This document shows, in pieces, positions 16,444 to 23,850 of a stretch of DNA of 25,787 nt. The DNA is taken from assembly GCA_964582705.1 (NCBI GenBank), contig CAZOTE010000025.1, positions 1 through 25,787 of the forward strand, in the 5' to 3' direction. This stretch comes from Alkalibacter sp964582705 (GTDB lineage Bacteria; Bacillota; Clostridia; Eubacteriales; Alkalibacteraceae). Both the position numbers and the translations under genes were made by a program. Within the stretch, counting starts at the first letter, position 1; the number at the start of each line of letters is the position of its first letter. The notes under the pieces are model-generated. The model searched no databases, was not told the origin of the DNA, and worked only from the letters and a program-made list of their open reading frames with translations.

Positions 16444-17535
16444 ATGACAGAAAATAAAAAAACTGTGGTGGTGGGAATGTCGGGAGGAGTAGACTCCTCC
16501 GTGGCAGCATTGCTGCTTAAAGAACAAGGCTACAACGTCATCGGGATTTTCATGAAAAACTGGGAAGAGACTGAAGATGACGGAGCATGTACTGCAGAAG
16601 AAGATTATGAAGATGTTAGACGGGTATGCGACAAGCTTGAGATTCCTTATTATACGGTTAATTTCAGCAAAGAATACTGGGATAGGGTCTTTGCGTATTT
16701 TCTCGAGGAGTACAAGAGAGGAAGGACGCCAAATCCTGACATACTCTGTAATAAAGAAATAAAATTCAAAGCTTTTTTAGACTATGCCCTAAATGTGGCA
16801 GGCGCGGACTACCTGGCAACAGGACATTATGCAAAGATTCAAAAAAAAGATGGATATTGCAGGCTTCTTAAGTCAGAAGATAAAAATAAGGATCAAACAT
16901 ACTTTTTATGTCAGTTAAGTCAGCAACAGCTTTCAAAAGCCATGTTTCCCTTGGGGGACATCCCAAAAGAAGAAGTTAGAAAAATAGCTGCAGAAAACGG
17001 ATTGCTAACGGCAGGCAAAAAGGATTCCACCGGTATATGCTTTATTGGAGAGAGGGACTTTAAAAAGTTTTTAAGCAGGTATCTGCCTGCAAAAAAAGGA
17101 GAGATCAAAGATTCACAGGGCAATATCAAGGGCACTCATAATGGCCTTATGTACTACACCCTGGGGCAGAGAAAGGGACTGGGCATCGGTGGAGAAGGCA
17201 CGGGAGAACCTTGGTTTGTATACAAAAAAGACCTTGATACAAATACTCTTTACGTTGTCCAAGGGGAGATGAACCCCTTACTTTACAGCAAGGGCCTAAT
17301 AGGCTCAAAGATCAACTGGACGGCTGAAATCCCAGAAGGCAAAGACATAAGGCTTAAGGCCAAGTTTCGGTATAGGCAGCAAGACCAGGACGTGGTCTTA
17401 AACGTATTGGAAGGCGGAGAAATCAAAGTAATGTTCGACAAGCCTCAAAAGGCAGTCACCCCTGGTCAGCAGGTAGTTTTATACGATGGGGATGAATGCC
17501 TTGGGGGAGCAGAAATAGACGAGATACTCTCATAA
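16444..17535 (+). CDS. mnmA: tRNA-specific 2-thiouridylase MnmA
   Basis: The 363-residue enzyme activates C2 of wobble U34 with ATP and inserts sulfur in the Lys, Glu and Gln tRNAs. The PP-loop SGGVDSS spans 13-19. Both catalytic cysteines are present: C102 in NPDILCNKEIKF and C199 in STGICFIGERDF, the same numbering as in E. coli. Other landmarks are GHYAKI, KDQTYFLCQL and LGQRKGLGIGG. Length is typical. The start ATG is preceded by GAGGGATGATTTA. The upstream C_GCAxxG gene is only 16 bases away, suggesting co-transcription. The sulfur donor (a cysteine desulfurase, often encoded next to mnmA) is not in this window. Following it is a 59-base gap before the two-component pair. Confidence 0.96.
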   Translation: MTENKKTVVVGMSGGVDSSVAALLLKEQGYNVIGIFMKNWEETEDDGACTAEEDYEDVRRVCDKLEIPYYTVNFSKEYWDRVFAYFLEEYKRGRTPNPDILCNKEIKFKAFLDYALNVAGADYLATGHYAKIQKKDGYCRLLKSEDKNKDQTYFLCQLSQQQLSKAMFPLGDIPKEEVRKIAAENGLLTAGKKDSTGICFIGERDFKKFLSRYLPAKKGEIKDSQGNIKGTHNGLMYYTLGQRKGLGIGGEGTGEPWFVYKKDLDTNTLYVVQGEMNPLLYSKGLIGSKINWTAEIPEGKDIRLKAKFRYRQQDQDVVLNVLEGGEIKVMFDKPQKAVTPGQQVVLYDGDECLGGAEIDEILS

Positions 17536-17550
17536 AAGCTGTGAACCGAG

Positions 17551-17571
17551 TTTTACGTAAAAAGCTATACT
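17551..17571 (+). promoter_or_regulatory. Possible promoter/operator before the two-component genes
   Basis: A perfect 12-base palindrome TTTTACGTAAAA (17551-17562) is followed by a -10-like TATACT (17566-17571). No convincing -35 is present. It could be a regulator-binding site for the downstream response regulator, or chance. Confidence 0.3.
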
Positions 17572-17594
17572 CTTAGAATACGAGGGGGCCCCAT

Positions 17595-18266
17595 ATGAAA
17601 ATACTATTTGTAGAAGATGAAAAGAAGGTTACCGAAGCGCTGCAAGAGCTTTGCAAATTACAAAACATCCAATGCGACATAGCAAACGATGGAGAGGAAG
17701 GCCTCTTATACGCATTAAATCAGATTTACGATGTGATCGTGCTGGATATAATGCTTCCCGGCAAGGATGGTATTGAAATACTCAGGGAAATAAGAAAAAA
17801 AGGAAGCAAAACGCCGGTTTTGATGTTGACTGCTAAGGACACGGTGGAAGACAAGGTAAAGGGTTTGGACTCAGGAGCAGATGACTATCTGGTCAAGCCG
17901 TTTTCTGCAAAAGAGCTTTTTGCAAGGATAAGGGCACTCGGAAGAAGGATTGAATCAGATTATGTGGAAAACGTCGTAGAAATAGGTAATTTTACCTTCG
18001 ATTTGGACAATTTCACCGCCACCGTAGATGGAAATCCGCTGAAGCTCTCCTATAAGGAAGGACTTCTTCTTGAGATGCTCATTAAAAGGCCGGATCAAGT
18101 TTTCAGCAGAGAGCAGATATTAGACAGGGTCTGGGGATTTGATGCAGAAGTCAACGAAAACAACATAGAGATATACATACATAATCTAAGGAAAAAGCTC
18201 AAGAATACAAATATTAAAATAGAAACATTGAGAAGCATAGGATACAAACTTAAGGTGATGGATTAG
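17595..18266 (+). CDS. OmpR-family response regulator
   Basis: The 223-residue protein has an N-terminal receiver domain (acidic pocket VEDE near residue 6-9, phospho-acceptor D51 in VLDIMLPG, T near MLTAKD, and K in DDYLVKPFS) and a C-terminal winged-helix DNA-binding domain (~125-222, with LSYKEGLLLEMLI, DRVWGFDAEVNENNIEIYIHNLRKKL and TLRSIGYKL). It is a transcription factor switched by phosphorylation from the sensor kinase that begins at the very next base. ATG has a GAGGGGG site just upstream. The regulated genes are unknown; the adjacent CapA-like gene is the obvious candidate by position. Confidence 0.95.
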   Translation: MKILFVEDEKKVTEALQELCKLQNIQCDIANDGEEGLLYALNQIYDVIVLDIMLPGKDGIEILREIRKKGSKTPVLMLTAKDTVEDKVKGLDSGADDYLVKPFSAKELFARIRALGRRIESDYVENVVEIGNFTFDLDNFTATVDGNPLKLSYKEGLLLEMLIKRPDQVFSREQILDRVWGFDAEVNENNIEIYIHNLRKKLKNTNIKIETLRSIGYKLKVMD

Positions 18267-19550
18267 ATGTTTAAAGAACTGTACAGAAAGCTTACAATAA
18301 TGAACGCACTTATTTTGATTGCGTTTTTGCTTATATTTTCATACTCCATAGTGGAGTTTTCAAACGCCGCTTTCAATTCCTCTGCAAAAAGCACGCTGGT
18401 GGAGCGCAAGGAACATATCGTATCGATGATATACAGATTCGACACCTTGGAAATAACATTGCCGGATGAGACTCACTGGTCGGGGGGAAACTCTCAGAGC
18501 GACTATTCCAGGATTGATTACGTGATATGGGATGAGGATCTGAAGCTTGCGAATTTAAGCGTTCTAAGAGAAAATCTGATGGATCAGACATACGTATATG
18601 CCCAACAGGTAATGACCACAAAAAAGGACAGCTTTACGAGCATAACCCTTTCAGGGGTTAAATTCAGACTGTACAGTTCCTATGTGGAAACACCAAATGG
18701 GAAAGGCGCTGTCGTCCAGGTTTATCAGTCCAGATTGATTGACGACCTTGTAACCAGGCAGATATTTCTGGTAGTTATGGGCATAGGAGTTTTCAGCGTG
18801 ATAATACTGATTTTTATCAGTGCCCACATGGCAAAAAAATCTCTTGAGCCTGTACGAAGGGCTTATGAAAGACAGAAGGAATTTATTGCAGATGCCAGTC
18901 ATGAGCTTAGAACTCCCCTTACGATCATAAAGACCACCGCCGAGCTTCTGGGGATGAAGGAACAAGAAACGATTATGGAAAACTCCAAGTGGCTTGAGAA
19001 TATATCCAGTGAAACTGAAAACATGAGCAGGCTCATACAAAATCTGCTCACCCTTGCTCAAGCGGACAACAATCAAATACCGGTGTTTATGGGTGACGTA
19101 GATCTCAGCAAGCTTGTCAGGGAAACGGGGGAGAAGTTTGAGCTCATTGCCAGGGACAAGGATATCGAATTTGAAAGCATAATTTCTGACAACGTTCATT
19201 TGACGGGAGACAAAGACAAGTTAAATCAGCTGCTTGTCATCCTACTGGACAACGGCATAAAATATACCCCGGAGAAGGGGAAAATATCCATATCCCTGAT
19301 GCATACCACGGACAAGGCTATAATAACGGTAAAAGACACGGGAATGGGAATATCAGAAGAAGACATCAACAAGATTTTTGAACGTTTCTATAGGGTGGAC
19401 AAGGCCCGTTCCAGGGACCAGGGCGGCGCAGGGCTTGGACTGAGCATTGCCAACTGGATAGTCAGGGAGCACAAGGGAAAAATCAGCGTCGAAAGCGAAC
19501 CTGACAAGGGAAGCAGCTTTATAGTTGAGCTGCCTAAGAAAAGAAAATAA
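18267..19550 (+). CDS. Sensor histidine kinase
   Basis: The 427-residue membrane kinase has TM1 at ~10-32, an extracytoplasmic sensor region at ~33-163, and TM2 at ~164-186. HisKA follows with phospho-acceptor H212 in DASHELRTPL. The HATPase domain has an N-box (LDNGIKYTP), G1 (DTGMGIS), F-box (FERFYRVDKARSRD) and G2 (GGAGLGLSIAN). Only about 25 residues separate TM2 from the H-box, too few for a full HAMP domain, so signal transfer is direct. The sensor region has no fold I recognise. The gene starts immediately after the response regulator stop with zero gap, so the two are made together. The stimulus cannot be read from the sequence; the extracellular position suggests an envelope or environmental signal. 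Confidence 0.94.
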   Translation: MFKELYRKLTIMNALILIAFLLIFSYSIVEFSNAAFNSSAKSTLVERKEHIVSMIYRFDTLEITLPDETHWSGGNSQSDYSRIDYVIWDEDLKLANLSVLRENLMDQTYVYAQQVMTTKKDSFTSITLSGVKFRLYSSYVETPNGKGAVVQVYQSRLIDDLVTRQIFLVVMGIGVFSVIILIFISAHMAKKSLEPVRRAYERQKEFIADASHELRTPLTIIKTTAELLGMKEQETIMENSKWLENISSETENMSRLIQNLLTLAQADNNQIPVFMGDVDLSKLVRETGEKFELIARDKDIEFESIISDNVHLTGDKDKLNQLLVILLDNGIKYTPEKGKISISLMHTTDKAIITVKDTGMGISEEDINKIFERFYRVDKARSRDQGGAGLGLSIANWIVREHKGKISVESEPDKGSSFIVELPKKRK

Positions 19551-19579
19551 TAGCCAGCGCTTATGGAGGTTTTTAGCTC

Positions 19580-20827
19580 ATGAAGAAATCAAAAAAGAAT
19601 ACTATAGCATTTTTAAGGCTCGGGATAATACTCATAATAATCGCCGTTGGGGCTGTTGGCTTAACAGGGCTGTTCTCGTCAGACCAGGAGGGAACATCTC
19701 CTGACTTTGCCGTGACGATACCTGAGGAGGATTTTGTCAGGAGGGTATTGACGTCTCCGGAGGGGAAATATCTGGGGCGAAAGCAAGTGGCCTCGTTTAC
19801 TTCAGTTGGAGATATAATGTATCATGGAACTCAAATCACAAACGCCTATGATTCTGCAAGAGGCGCTTACGACTTTGACGAGAATTTCAAGCATGTGAAA
19901 AAGTTTTTCAATGCTGTAGACTTTGCAATAGGCAATTTTGAGACTGTAACGGCTGGAGGGACTCCCCAGGGATATCCTGTGTTCAATGCACCGGATGAGG
20001 TGCTGGACAGCATCAAAAATGCGGGGTTTGATGTATTGACTACAGCAAACAACCATTCCCTGGATAAAGGAAGAACCGGCGTGCTTAGAACTTTGGAGCA
20101 AATAGAGGAAAGAGGCCTTGTATCCACCGGCACCTTTAGTGAGCCGGAAGAGGAGATAACGGTTTTAGAAAGCGACGGAATAAGAGTAGGGCTTGTCGCA
20201 TATACCTACGGATTAAACGGCATGGACAGCCTTTTGACGCCATCAGAGCTAAGCTATATGATAAACCGCATAGACGAGGATAAGATTAAGAAGGATATAA
20301 ATAAAGCGAAGGACCAAGGCTGTGACATGATATTCGTATCGCTGCACTGGGGAAATGAATATCAGATGTCCCCTACTTCTCAGCAGGAGCAGCTGGCTAT
20401 GAAGATTTTCGAATGGGGGGGGGACGTCATTTTGGGAAGCCATCCCCACGTGATTCAAAAATCCGAAATAATCAATGTAAATGGTGAGGATAAATATATA
20501 ATCTATTCTCAGGGCAACTTCATTTCCAATCAGAGAAGAGAGACCCTGCCTTCCATAAGTGCACGAAATTATACGGAAGACGGCGTGATAGTTCAGATTA
20601 AGATAGAAAAGGATATGGTGACGGGGAAAACCGTTTTAAAAACCGTAAGCTATACACCCACTTGGGTACATAGATACGAGTCTCAAGGAAGGCTCAGATA
20701 TGAAGTGCTGCCTGTAAAAGATGCTTTAAATACCATGGACTTGACTGGACAGACAGCCGATAAACTCAGGCAATCCTATGAAAATACAGCTGGAAAAATG
20801 ACCTATTACAACAGGGAGATTCGATGA
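19580..20827 (+). CDS. CapA family protein (metallophosphoesterase-like), membrane-anchored
   Basis: The 415-residue protein begins with a basic stretch and one hydrophobic segment (~9-32, lacking a lipobox), so it is probably anchored outside the cytoplasm. The rest is a CapA/PgsA-type domain: SVGDIMYHG (D78), NFETVTAGG, TTANNHSLDKG (N157-N158-H159), VSLHWGNEY (H256), GSHPHVIQ (H288, H290) and YSQGNFISNQ. CapA proteins are linked to poly-gamma-glutamate capsule or other envelope functions, but the cap synthesis genes are not here, so that role is not supported. GGAGGT lies nine bases before the ATG. The stop overlaps rimI by four bases. A run of nine G at 20415-20423 (Trp-Gly-Gly) lies within the domain and could be slippage-prone. 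Confidence 0.88.
   Translation: MKKSKKNTIAFLRLGIILIIIAVGAVGLTGLFSSDQEGTSPDFAVTIPEEDFVRRVLTSPEGKYLGRKQVASFTSVGDIMYHGTQITNAYDSARGAYDFDENFKHVKKFFNAVDFAIGNFETVTAGGTPQGYPVFNAPDEVLDSIKNAGFDVLTTANNHSLDKGRTGVLRTLEQIEERGLVSTGTFSEPEEEITVLESDGIRVGLVAYTYGLNGMDSLLTPSELSYMINRIDEDKIKKDINKAKDQGCDMIFVSLHWGNEYQMSPTSQQEQLAMKIFEWGGDVILGSHPHVIQKSEIINVNGEDKYIIYSQGNFISNQRRETLPSISARNYTEDGVIVQIKIEKDMVTGKTVLKTVSYTPTWVHRYESQGRLRYEVLPVKDALNTMDLTGQTADKLRQSYENTAGKMTYYNREIR
20415..20423 (+). repeat. Nine-G homopolymer inside the capA-like gene
   Basis: Nine consecutive G encode part of EWGGDV. The reading frame is intact here. A gain or loss of one G would truncate the protein before its second histidine motif. Confidence 0.9.
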
Positions 20828-21276
20828 CAAAGAATAAGCCGGCAGCGATTCTGCCGATGAGAAGCGAACATCTGGATTCTGTCGCGGCATTGGAGCTTAG
20901 GTGCTTTAAGGTGCCTTGGACTAGAGATATGTTTGAAGAAGAGCTGGGAAATCCATTGGCAAGATACTTTGTGATCGTAACGGAAGGGGAGGTTGCAGGG
21001 TATGCAGGAATTTGGCATATTCACGGAGAAGGCCATATTACAAATATTGCCGTGGATGAGCCTTATAGAGGCAAGGGATTTGGGAAGCAGCTGTTAAATA
21101 ACTTGATTAAAAAGGGGGCTGCTGAAGGAATCGATGCCTTCACCCTTGAAGTAAGAAAGAGCAACGCCTCAGCTCTCGGCCTTTACATGAACTGTGGGTT
21201 CAAGGCCGCCGGAATAAGAAAAAACTACTATAGCGACAACGGTGAAGACGCGGTAGTGATGTGGAGGAAACCATGA
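20824..21276 (+). CDS. rimI: Ribosomal protein S18 alanine N-acetyltransferase RimI (GNAT)
   Basis: The 150-residue GNAT enzyme has the acetyl-CoA-binding motif DEPYRGKGFGKQLL (~78-91), preceded by ITNIAV and followed by LEVRKSNASALGLYMNCGFKAAGIRKNYY, the pattern of RimI. RimI acetylates the N-terminal alanine of ribosomal protein S18 and probably other proteins. The gene very commonly sits between tsaB and tsaD, as it does here in relative order. The ATG overlaps the capA-like stop by four bases and follows GGGAG. The stop in turn overlaps the DUF1461 start (ATGA), so it is embedded in a coupled chain. Specificity for S18 is inferred from family and position. Confidence 0.92.
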   Translation: MTKNKPAAILPMRSEHLDSVAALELRCFKVPWTRDMFEEELGNPLARYFVIVTEGEVAGYAGIWHIHGEGHITNIAVDEPYRGKGFGKQLLNNLIKKGAAEGIDAFTLEVRKSNASALGLYMNCGFKAAGIRKNYYSDNGEDAVVMWRKP

Positions 21277-21965
21277 GAGATAAGATATTAAAAATTTTGG
21301 TCGTATTGCTGGTACCTTTCGTGGTGCTTTTAACCAGTCTTGAAATAGTGGTAAAATCAGAGGGGTTCTTTTTGGAGCAGTATGAAATCAACAACGTAGA
21401 ACAAGCTACCGGTATGGAAATAGACGAGCTGATGAGGGTTACAGGTGAAATACAGGACTATTTGTTCGGCAATAGAGACGACTTCAATATAACAGGCGTG
21501 ATAAACTCCGTGGAGGTTGAGATATTCAATGAAAGGGAGATCGTGCACATGGAGGATGTCAGGGTGCTCTTCGACAGGGGTATAATTTTAAGAAACGCCG
21601 GTGCAGTGCTTCTTATATTTATTCTTGCATATGGGGTTTTTACCGGGAAGAAATGGCTGCTAAAAAGCCTTCTGTATGCCGCAGTGTCCTATTTTATCCT
21701 GTTGGTGGTTAGCGCAGGGCTGTTATACTATGATTTCAACAGGTATTTCAACCTGTTTCATGAGGTGTTCTTTTCAAACGACTACTGGATTCTCGATCCA
21801 AGGGACAGCGTATTGATAAATATGGTGCCGCTAAACTTTTTTATCAACATAGTCAAGAGGATATTGATCATTTCCTCAGGCGCCATGATGGCAATTTTAT
21901 TATTTTCTTGGATCATGCTAAAAAAAGAGGTGACAAATGAAAGACGTTTTAATATTGGGAATTGA
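21273..21965 (+). CDS. DUF1461 (TIGR01906-type) integral membrane protein
   Basis: The 230-residue protein has a hydrophobic helix at ~5-27, an extracytoplasmic region, and three further helices (~98-118, ~123-148 and ~183-215). The loop contains EINNVEQATG, ELMRVTGEIQDYLFG, ITGVINSVEVEIFNEREIVHMEDVRVLF, blocks I associate with the DUF1461 family of unknown function. The start is ATG 21273, six bases after a GGAGG, overlapping the rimI stop. A GTG four codons earlier is part of the ribosome site and was not used. The 3' end overlaps tsaD by 29 bases. Location between rimI and tsaD is probably co-transcription rather than a role in tRNA modification. Confidence 0.86.
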   Translation: MRDKILKILVVLLVPFVVLLTSLEIVVKSEGFFLEQYEINNVEQATGMEIDELMRVTGEIQDYLFGNRDDFNITGVINSVEVEIFNEREIVHMEDVRVLFDRGIILRNAGAVLLIFILAYGVFTGKKWLLKSLLYAAVSYFILLVVSAGLLYYDFNRYFNLFHEVFFSNDYWILDPRDSVLINMVPLNFFINIVKRILIISSGAMMAILLFSWIMLKKEVTNERRFNIGN

Positions 21966-22950
21966 AACATCCTGTGATGAAACATCCGCAGCTATCGTAA
22001 AAAATGGCAGAGAGGTTCTCTCCAATATAATTTATTCACAAATAGAAATACACCAGCCATTCGGAGGAGTGGTTCCTGAGGTTGCATCTAGAAATCATGT
22101 AAAAAAGATATCATCAATAGTGGATATGGCATTTAAGGAAGCAGGCATTGGATACAGTGACATAGATGCAGTCGCGGCTACCTACGGACCGGGTTTGGTA
22201 GGGAGCCTGCTGGTGGGACTATCCTTTGGGAAGTCTTTTGCCTATGCTGCTAAAAAACCCTTAGTAGGAATCAATCACATAGACGGTCATATAAGCGCAA
22301 ACTATATCGGAAATGAAAGCGTAAAACCTCCCTTTGTAACCTTGGTCGCTTCGGGAGGACATTCACATCTGGTATATGTCAAAGATTACGACAGCTACGA
22401 TGTATTAGGTCAGACGAGGGACGATGCGGCAGGCGAAGCTTTTGACAAGATAGCAAGGACTCTGGGTCTTGGTTATCCTGGAGGACCTGCAATTGACAAG
22501 GCAGCGCTTGAAGGGGATCCTGACTTCGTACAGTTTCCAAGAGCATACTTGGAGGATGAAAGCTATGATTTTAGCTTCAGTGGTTTAAAGTCTGCAGTGC
22601 TAAATTACCTGAACGGCATGAAGATGAAAAACATTGAATACAGACCGGAAGACATCGCAGCAAGCTTTCAAATGGCTGTGGTGGAGGTTTTAACAGAGAA
22701 GACAATTAAGGCCGCCCTGGACTATAAGACTGATAGGGTTTGTTTGTCGGGAGGGGTTGCATGCAACAGCCTGCTTAGAAAAATGATGAGGGAAAAGTGT
22801 GATGCCTATAACATCGCTCTTGATTACCCTGTCCCCAGTTTGTGTACGGATAATGCTGCCATGATAGCAGGGGCCGGTTATTACAAATACCAAAAGGGAG
22901 TTTTAGCTCCTGAAAATTTAACGGCAAAACCAAATCTTAAGATAGGGTAG
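21937..22950 (+). CDS. tsaD: tRNA t6A37 threonylcarbamoyltransferase TsaD
   Basis: The 337-residue ASKHA-fold enzyme transfers the threonylcarbamoyl group from TC-AMP to A37 of tRNA. It works with TsaB and TsaE, encoded about 10 kb upstream in the same direction. It starts MKDVLILGIETSCDETSAAIV. The metal-binding histidines are in NHIDGHI (H114, H118); VASGGHSHLV and FDKIARTLGLGYPGGP form the nucleotide site, and CTDNAAMIA contains D305, another metal ligand. Length is standard. The ATG lies inside the end of DUF1461, with AGAGGTGA five bases upstream. No second rimI or tsaB copy is visible. It is the last gene of the cluster and is followed by a short terminator. Confidence 0.96.
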   Translation: MKDVLILGIETSCDETSAAIVKNGREVLSNIIYSQIEIHQPFGGVVPEVASRNHVKKISSIVDMAFKEAGIGYSDIDAVAATYGPGLVGSLLVGLSFGKSFAYAAKKPLVGINHIDGHISANYIGNESVKPPFVTLVASGGHSHLVYVKDYDSYDVLGQTRDDAAGEAFDKIARTLGLGYPGGPAIDKAALEGDPDFVQFPRAYLEDESYDFSFSGLKSAVLNYLNGMKMKNIEYRPEDIAASFQMAVVEVLTEKTIKAALDYKTDRVCLSGGVACNSLLRKMMREKCDAYNIALDYPVPSLCTDNAAMIAGAGYYKYQKGVLAPENLTAKPNLKIG

Positions 22951-23008
22951 AGAGCATGAAAAGTTGTCTACACCCTGTTTGTAAACAGAATGTAAACGGA
23001 CGGTAAAA

Positions 23009-23081
23009 TGTGGATAAGTCTTTGAAAGGTCGAGGAATCAAGGTGGATAACTGGTTGGTTTGTGGACAAGTCCGTGGATAA
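23009..23081 (-). promoter_or_regulatory. Cluster of DnaA-box-like sites
   Basis: Four nonamers within 73 bases match the DnaA box read on the - strand (consensus TTATNCACA). TGTGGATAA at 23009-23017 is perfect. GGTGGATAA (23042-23050), TGTGGACAA (23061-23069) and CGTGGATAA (23073-23081) each have one mismatch. All four point the same way. A fifth, weaker TTGTCTACA lies on the + strand at 22964-22972. AT-rich DNA follows. No dnaA, dnaN or rpmH gene is near, so this is not an obvious origin; a DnaA-titration or regulatory cluster fits better. Confidence 0.65.
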
Positions 23082-23123
23082 CTGCGGGAAATGTTAATAA
23101 CTTCATTGAAAACGCTGAAAAAA

Positions 23124-23143
23124 CTTAAGAGTGCTTAAAAGTG
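23124..23143 (+). repeat. Tandem ten-base near-repeat
   Basis: CTTAAGAGTG is followed directly by CTTAAAAGTG, one mismatch. Two copies only, just before the tsaD terminator. Significance unknown. Confidence 0.4.
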
Positions 23144-23168
23144 AAACCTTTAAAAATCAAGGTTTTTT
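23144..23168 (+). terminator. Short terminator downstream of tsaD
   Basis: AAACCTT (23144-23150) pairs with AAGGTTT (23159-23165) around an eight-base loop and runs into further T (to 23168). The stem has only two G-C pairs, so it is probably weak. It lies about 190 bases after the tsaD stop. Confidence 0.5.
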
Positions 23169-23233
23169 GATGTCAAGAAAAACTTTATTGCAAATCAAAT
23201 CAAAAAACAACCTATAAATGGGCTTTTAAATGT

Positions 23234-23262
23234 TTGATAGGCAGCGGATGATGGTATATATG
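23234..23262 (+). promoter_or_regulatory. Promoter for ferritin
   Basis: A -35 TTGATA (23234-23239) precedes either TATATA (23255-23260, 15-base spacer, with a TGG extension) or TATATG (23257-23262, 17-base spacer). Initiation would be about 30 bases before the ferritin ATG. No clear Fur or PerR operator overlaps it. Confidence 0.5.
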
Positions 23263-23297
23263 AATAGGTATAGTTTAAATTTAAGGAGGGTAATAAT

Positions 23298-23807
23298 ATG
23301 TTAAGCAAGAAACTTATTGATGAAATCAATGAACAAATAAAGTATGAGTTCTTTTCGGCGCATTTGTATCTATCCATGGCGTCCTTCTGCTCGGAAAATG
23401 ACCTGCCTGGTTTTGAAACCTGGTTCATAGCTCAAGCTGATGAAGAAAGATTCCATGCGATGAAATTCTACGGATTCTTAAACAGCAGAGGAGAAAAAGC
23501 GGTCATAAAAGGCTTTGACGATCCAAAGGCTGATTTTGACGATATCGTAGACGTTTTTGCATATTCACTGGAGCATGAAAAGTTCGTATCTTCCAGGATA
23601 TACCATTTAATGGATATCGCCCAGGAAGAAAAAGAATATGCCACCATAAGCCTTCTGAACTGGTTCGTTGACGAGCAAGTAGAAGAAGAGGAGAGTTTCA
23701 GCACTTTACTGGCTCAGCTTAAAAAGATCAAGGGGAATCCTCAAGGTCTTCATATGTTGGACAGGGAACTAGGCTCAAGAGTCTTCACCCCTCCTGCAGC
23801 AGAGTAA
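23298..23807 (+). CDS. ftnA: Bacterial non-haem ferritin
   Basis: The 169-residue protein is a four-helix-bundle ferritin that oxidises Fe2+ and stores iron in a 24-subunit cage. All expected ferroxidase residues are present at E. coli FtnA numbering: E17, Y24, E50, H53, E94 and Q127. The third iron-site acids E49, E126, E129 and E130 are also present. There is no haem-ligand Met52 (the residue is Phe52), which separates it from bacterioferritin. Start ATG has a strong AAGGAGGG site eight bases upstream. It is a single-gene unit with its own promoter and a strong terminator. Iron or peroxide control is likely from family knowledge but not visible. Confidence 0.96.
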   Translation: MLSKKLIDEINEQIKYEFFSAHLYLSMASFCSENDLPGFETWFIAQADEERFHAMKFYGFLNSRGEKAVIKGFDDPKADFDDIVDVFAYSLEHEKFVSSRIYHLMDIAQEEKEYATISLLNWFVDEQVEEEESFSTLLAQLKKIKGNPQGLHMLDRELGSRVFTPPAAE

Positions 23808-23816
23808 GATAAACGA

Positions 23817-23850
23817 AATAATCCGGATCTTAAGATCCGGATTATTATTT
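23817..23850. terminator. Shared terminator between ferritin and the ABC-F gene
   Basis: AATAATCCGGATCTT and its exact reverse complement abut (23817-23831 / 23832-23846), giving a 13-bp stem with a TTAA loop and AT-rich ends on both sides (ATTATTATTT on the + side). It separates convergent genes and can stop transcription from both directions. It ends two bases before the ABC-F stop. Confidence 0.88.

Larger units (their letters stand above)
22951..23297. other. Gene-free stretch between tsaD and ferritin
   Basis: 347 bases without a credible gene. It holds a palindrome CTGTTTGTAAACAG (22975-22988), four DnaA-box-like sites (23009-23081), a tandem near-repeat (23124-23143), a short terminator (23144-23168) and a promoter for ferritin (23234-23262). 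A 16-codon reading frame from ATG 22956 lacks a ribosome site and is not called. Confidence 0.8.

Noticed and set aside
22956..23006. Tiny reading frame (16 codons) after tsaD
   Set aside because: It has no ribosome binding site, overlaps palindromic and DnaA-like elements, and is too short to support.
23124..23143. CRISPR-like repeats
   Set aside because: Only two adjacent ten-base near-copies with no spacers; no array anywhere in the window.
22951..23165. Chromosomal replication origin
   Set aside because: DnaA boxes are present but no dnaA, dnaN, rpmH or similar neighbours, and no clear unwinding element; a secondary cluster is more likely.
23234..23297. Fur or PerR operator upstream of ferritin
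   Set aside because: TTAAATTTAA (23275-23284) is palindromic but simply AT-rich and does not match the expected operator spacing.
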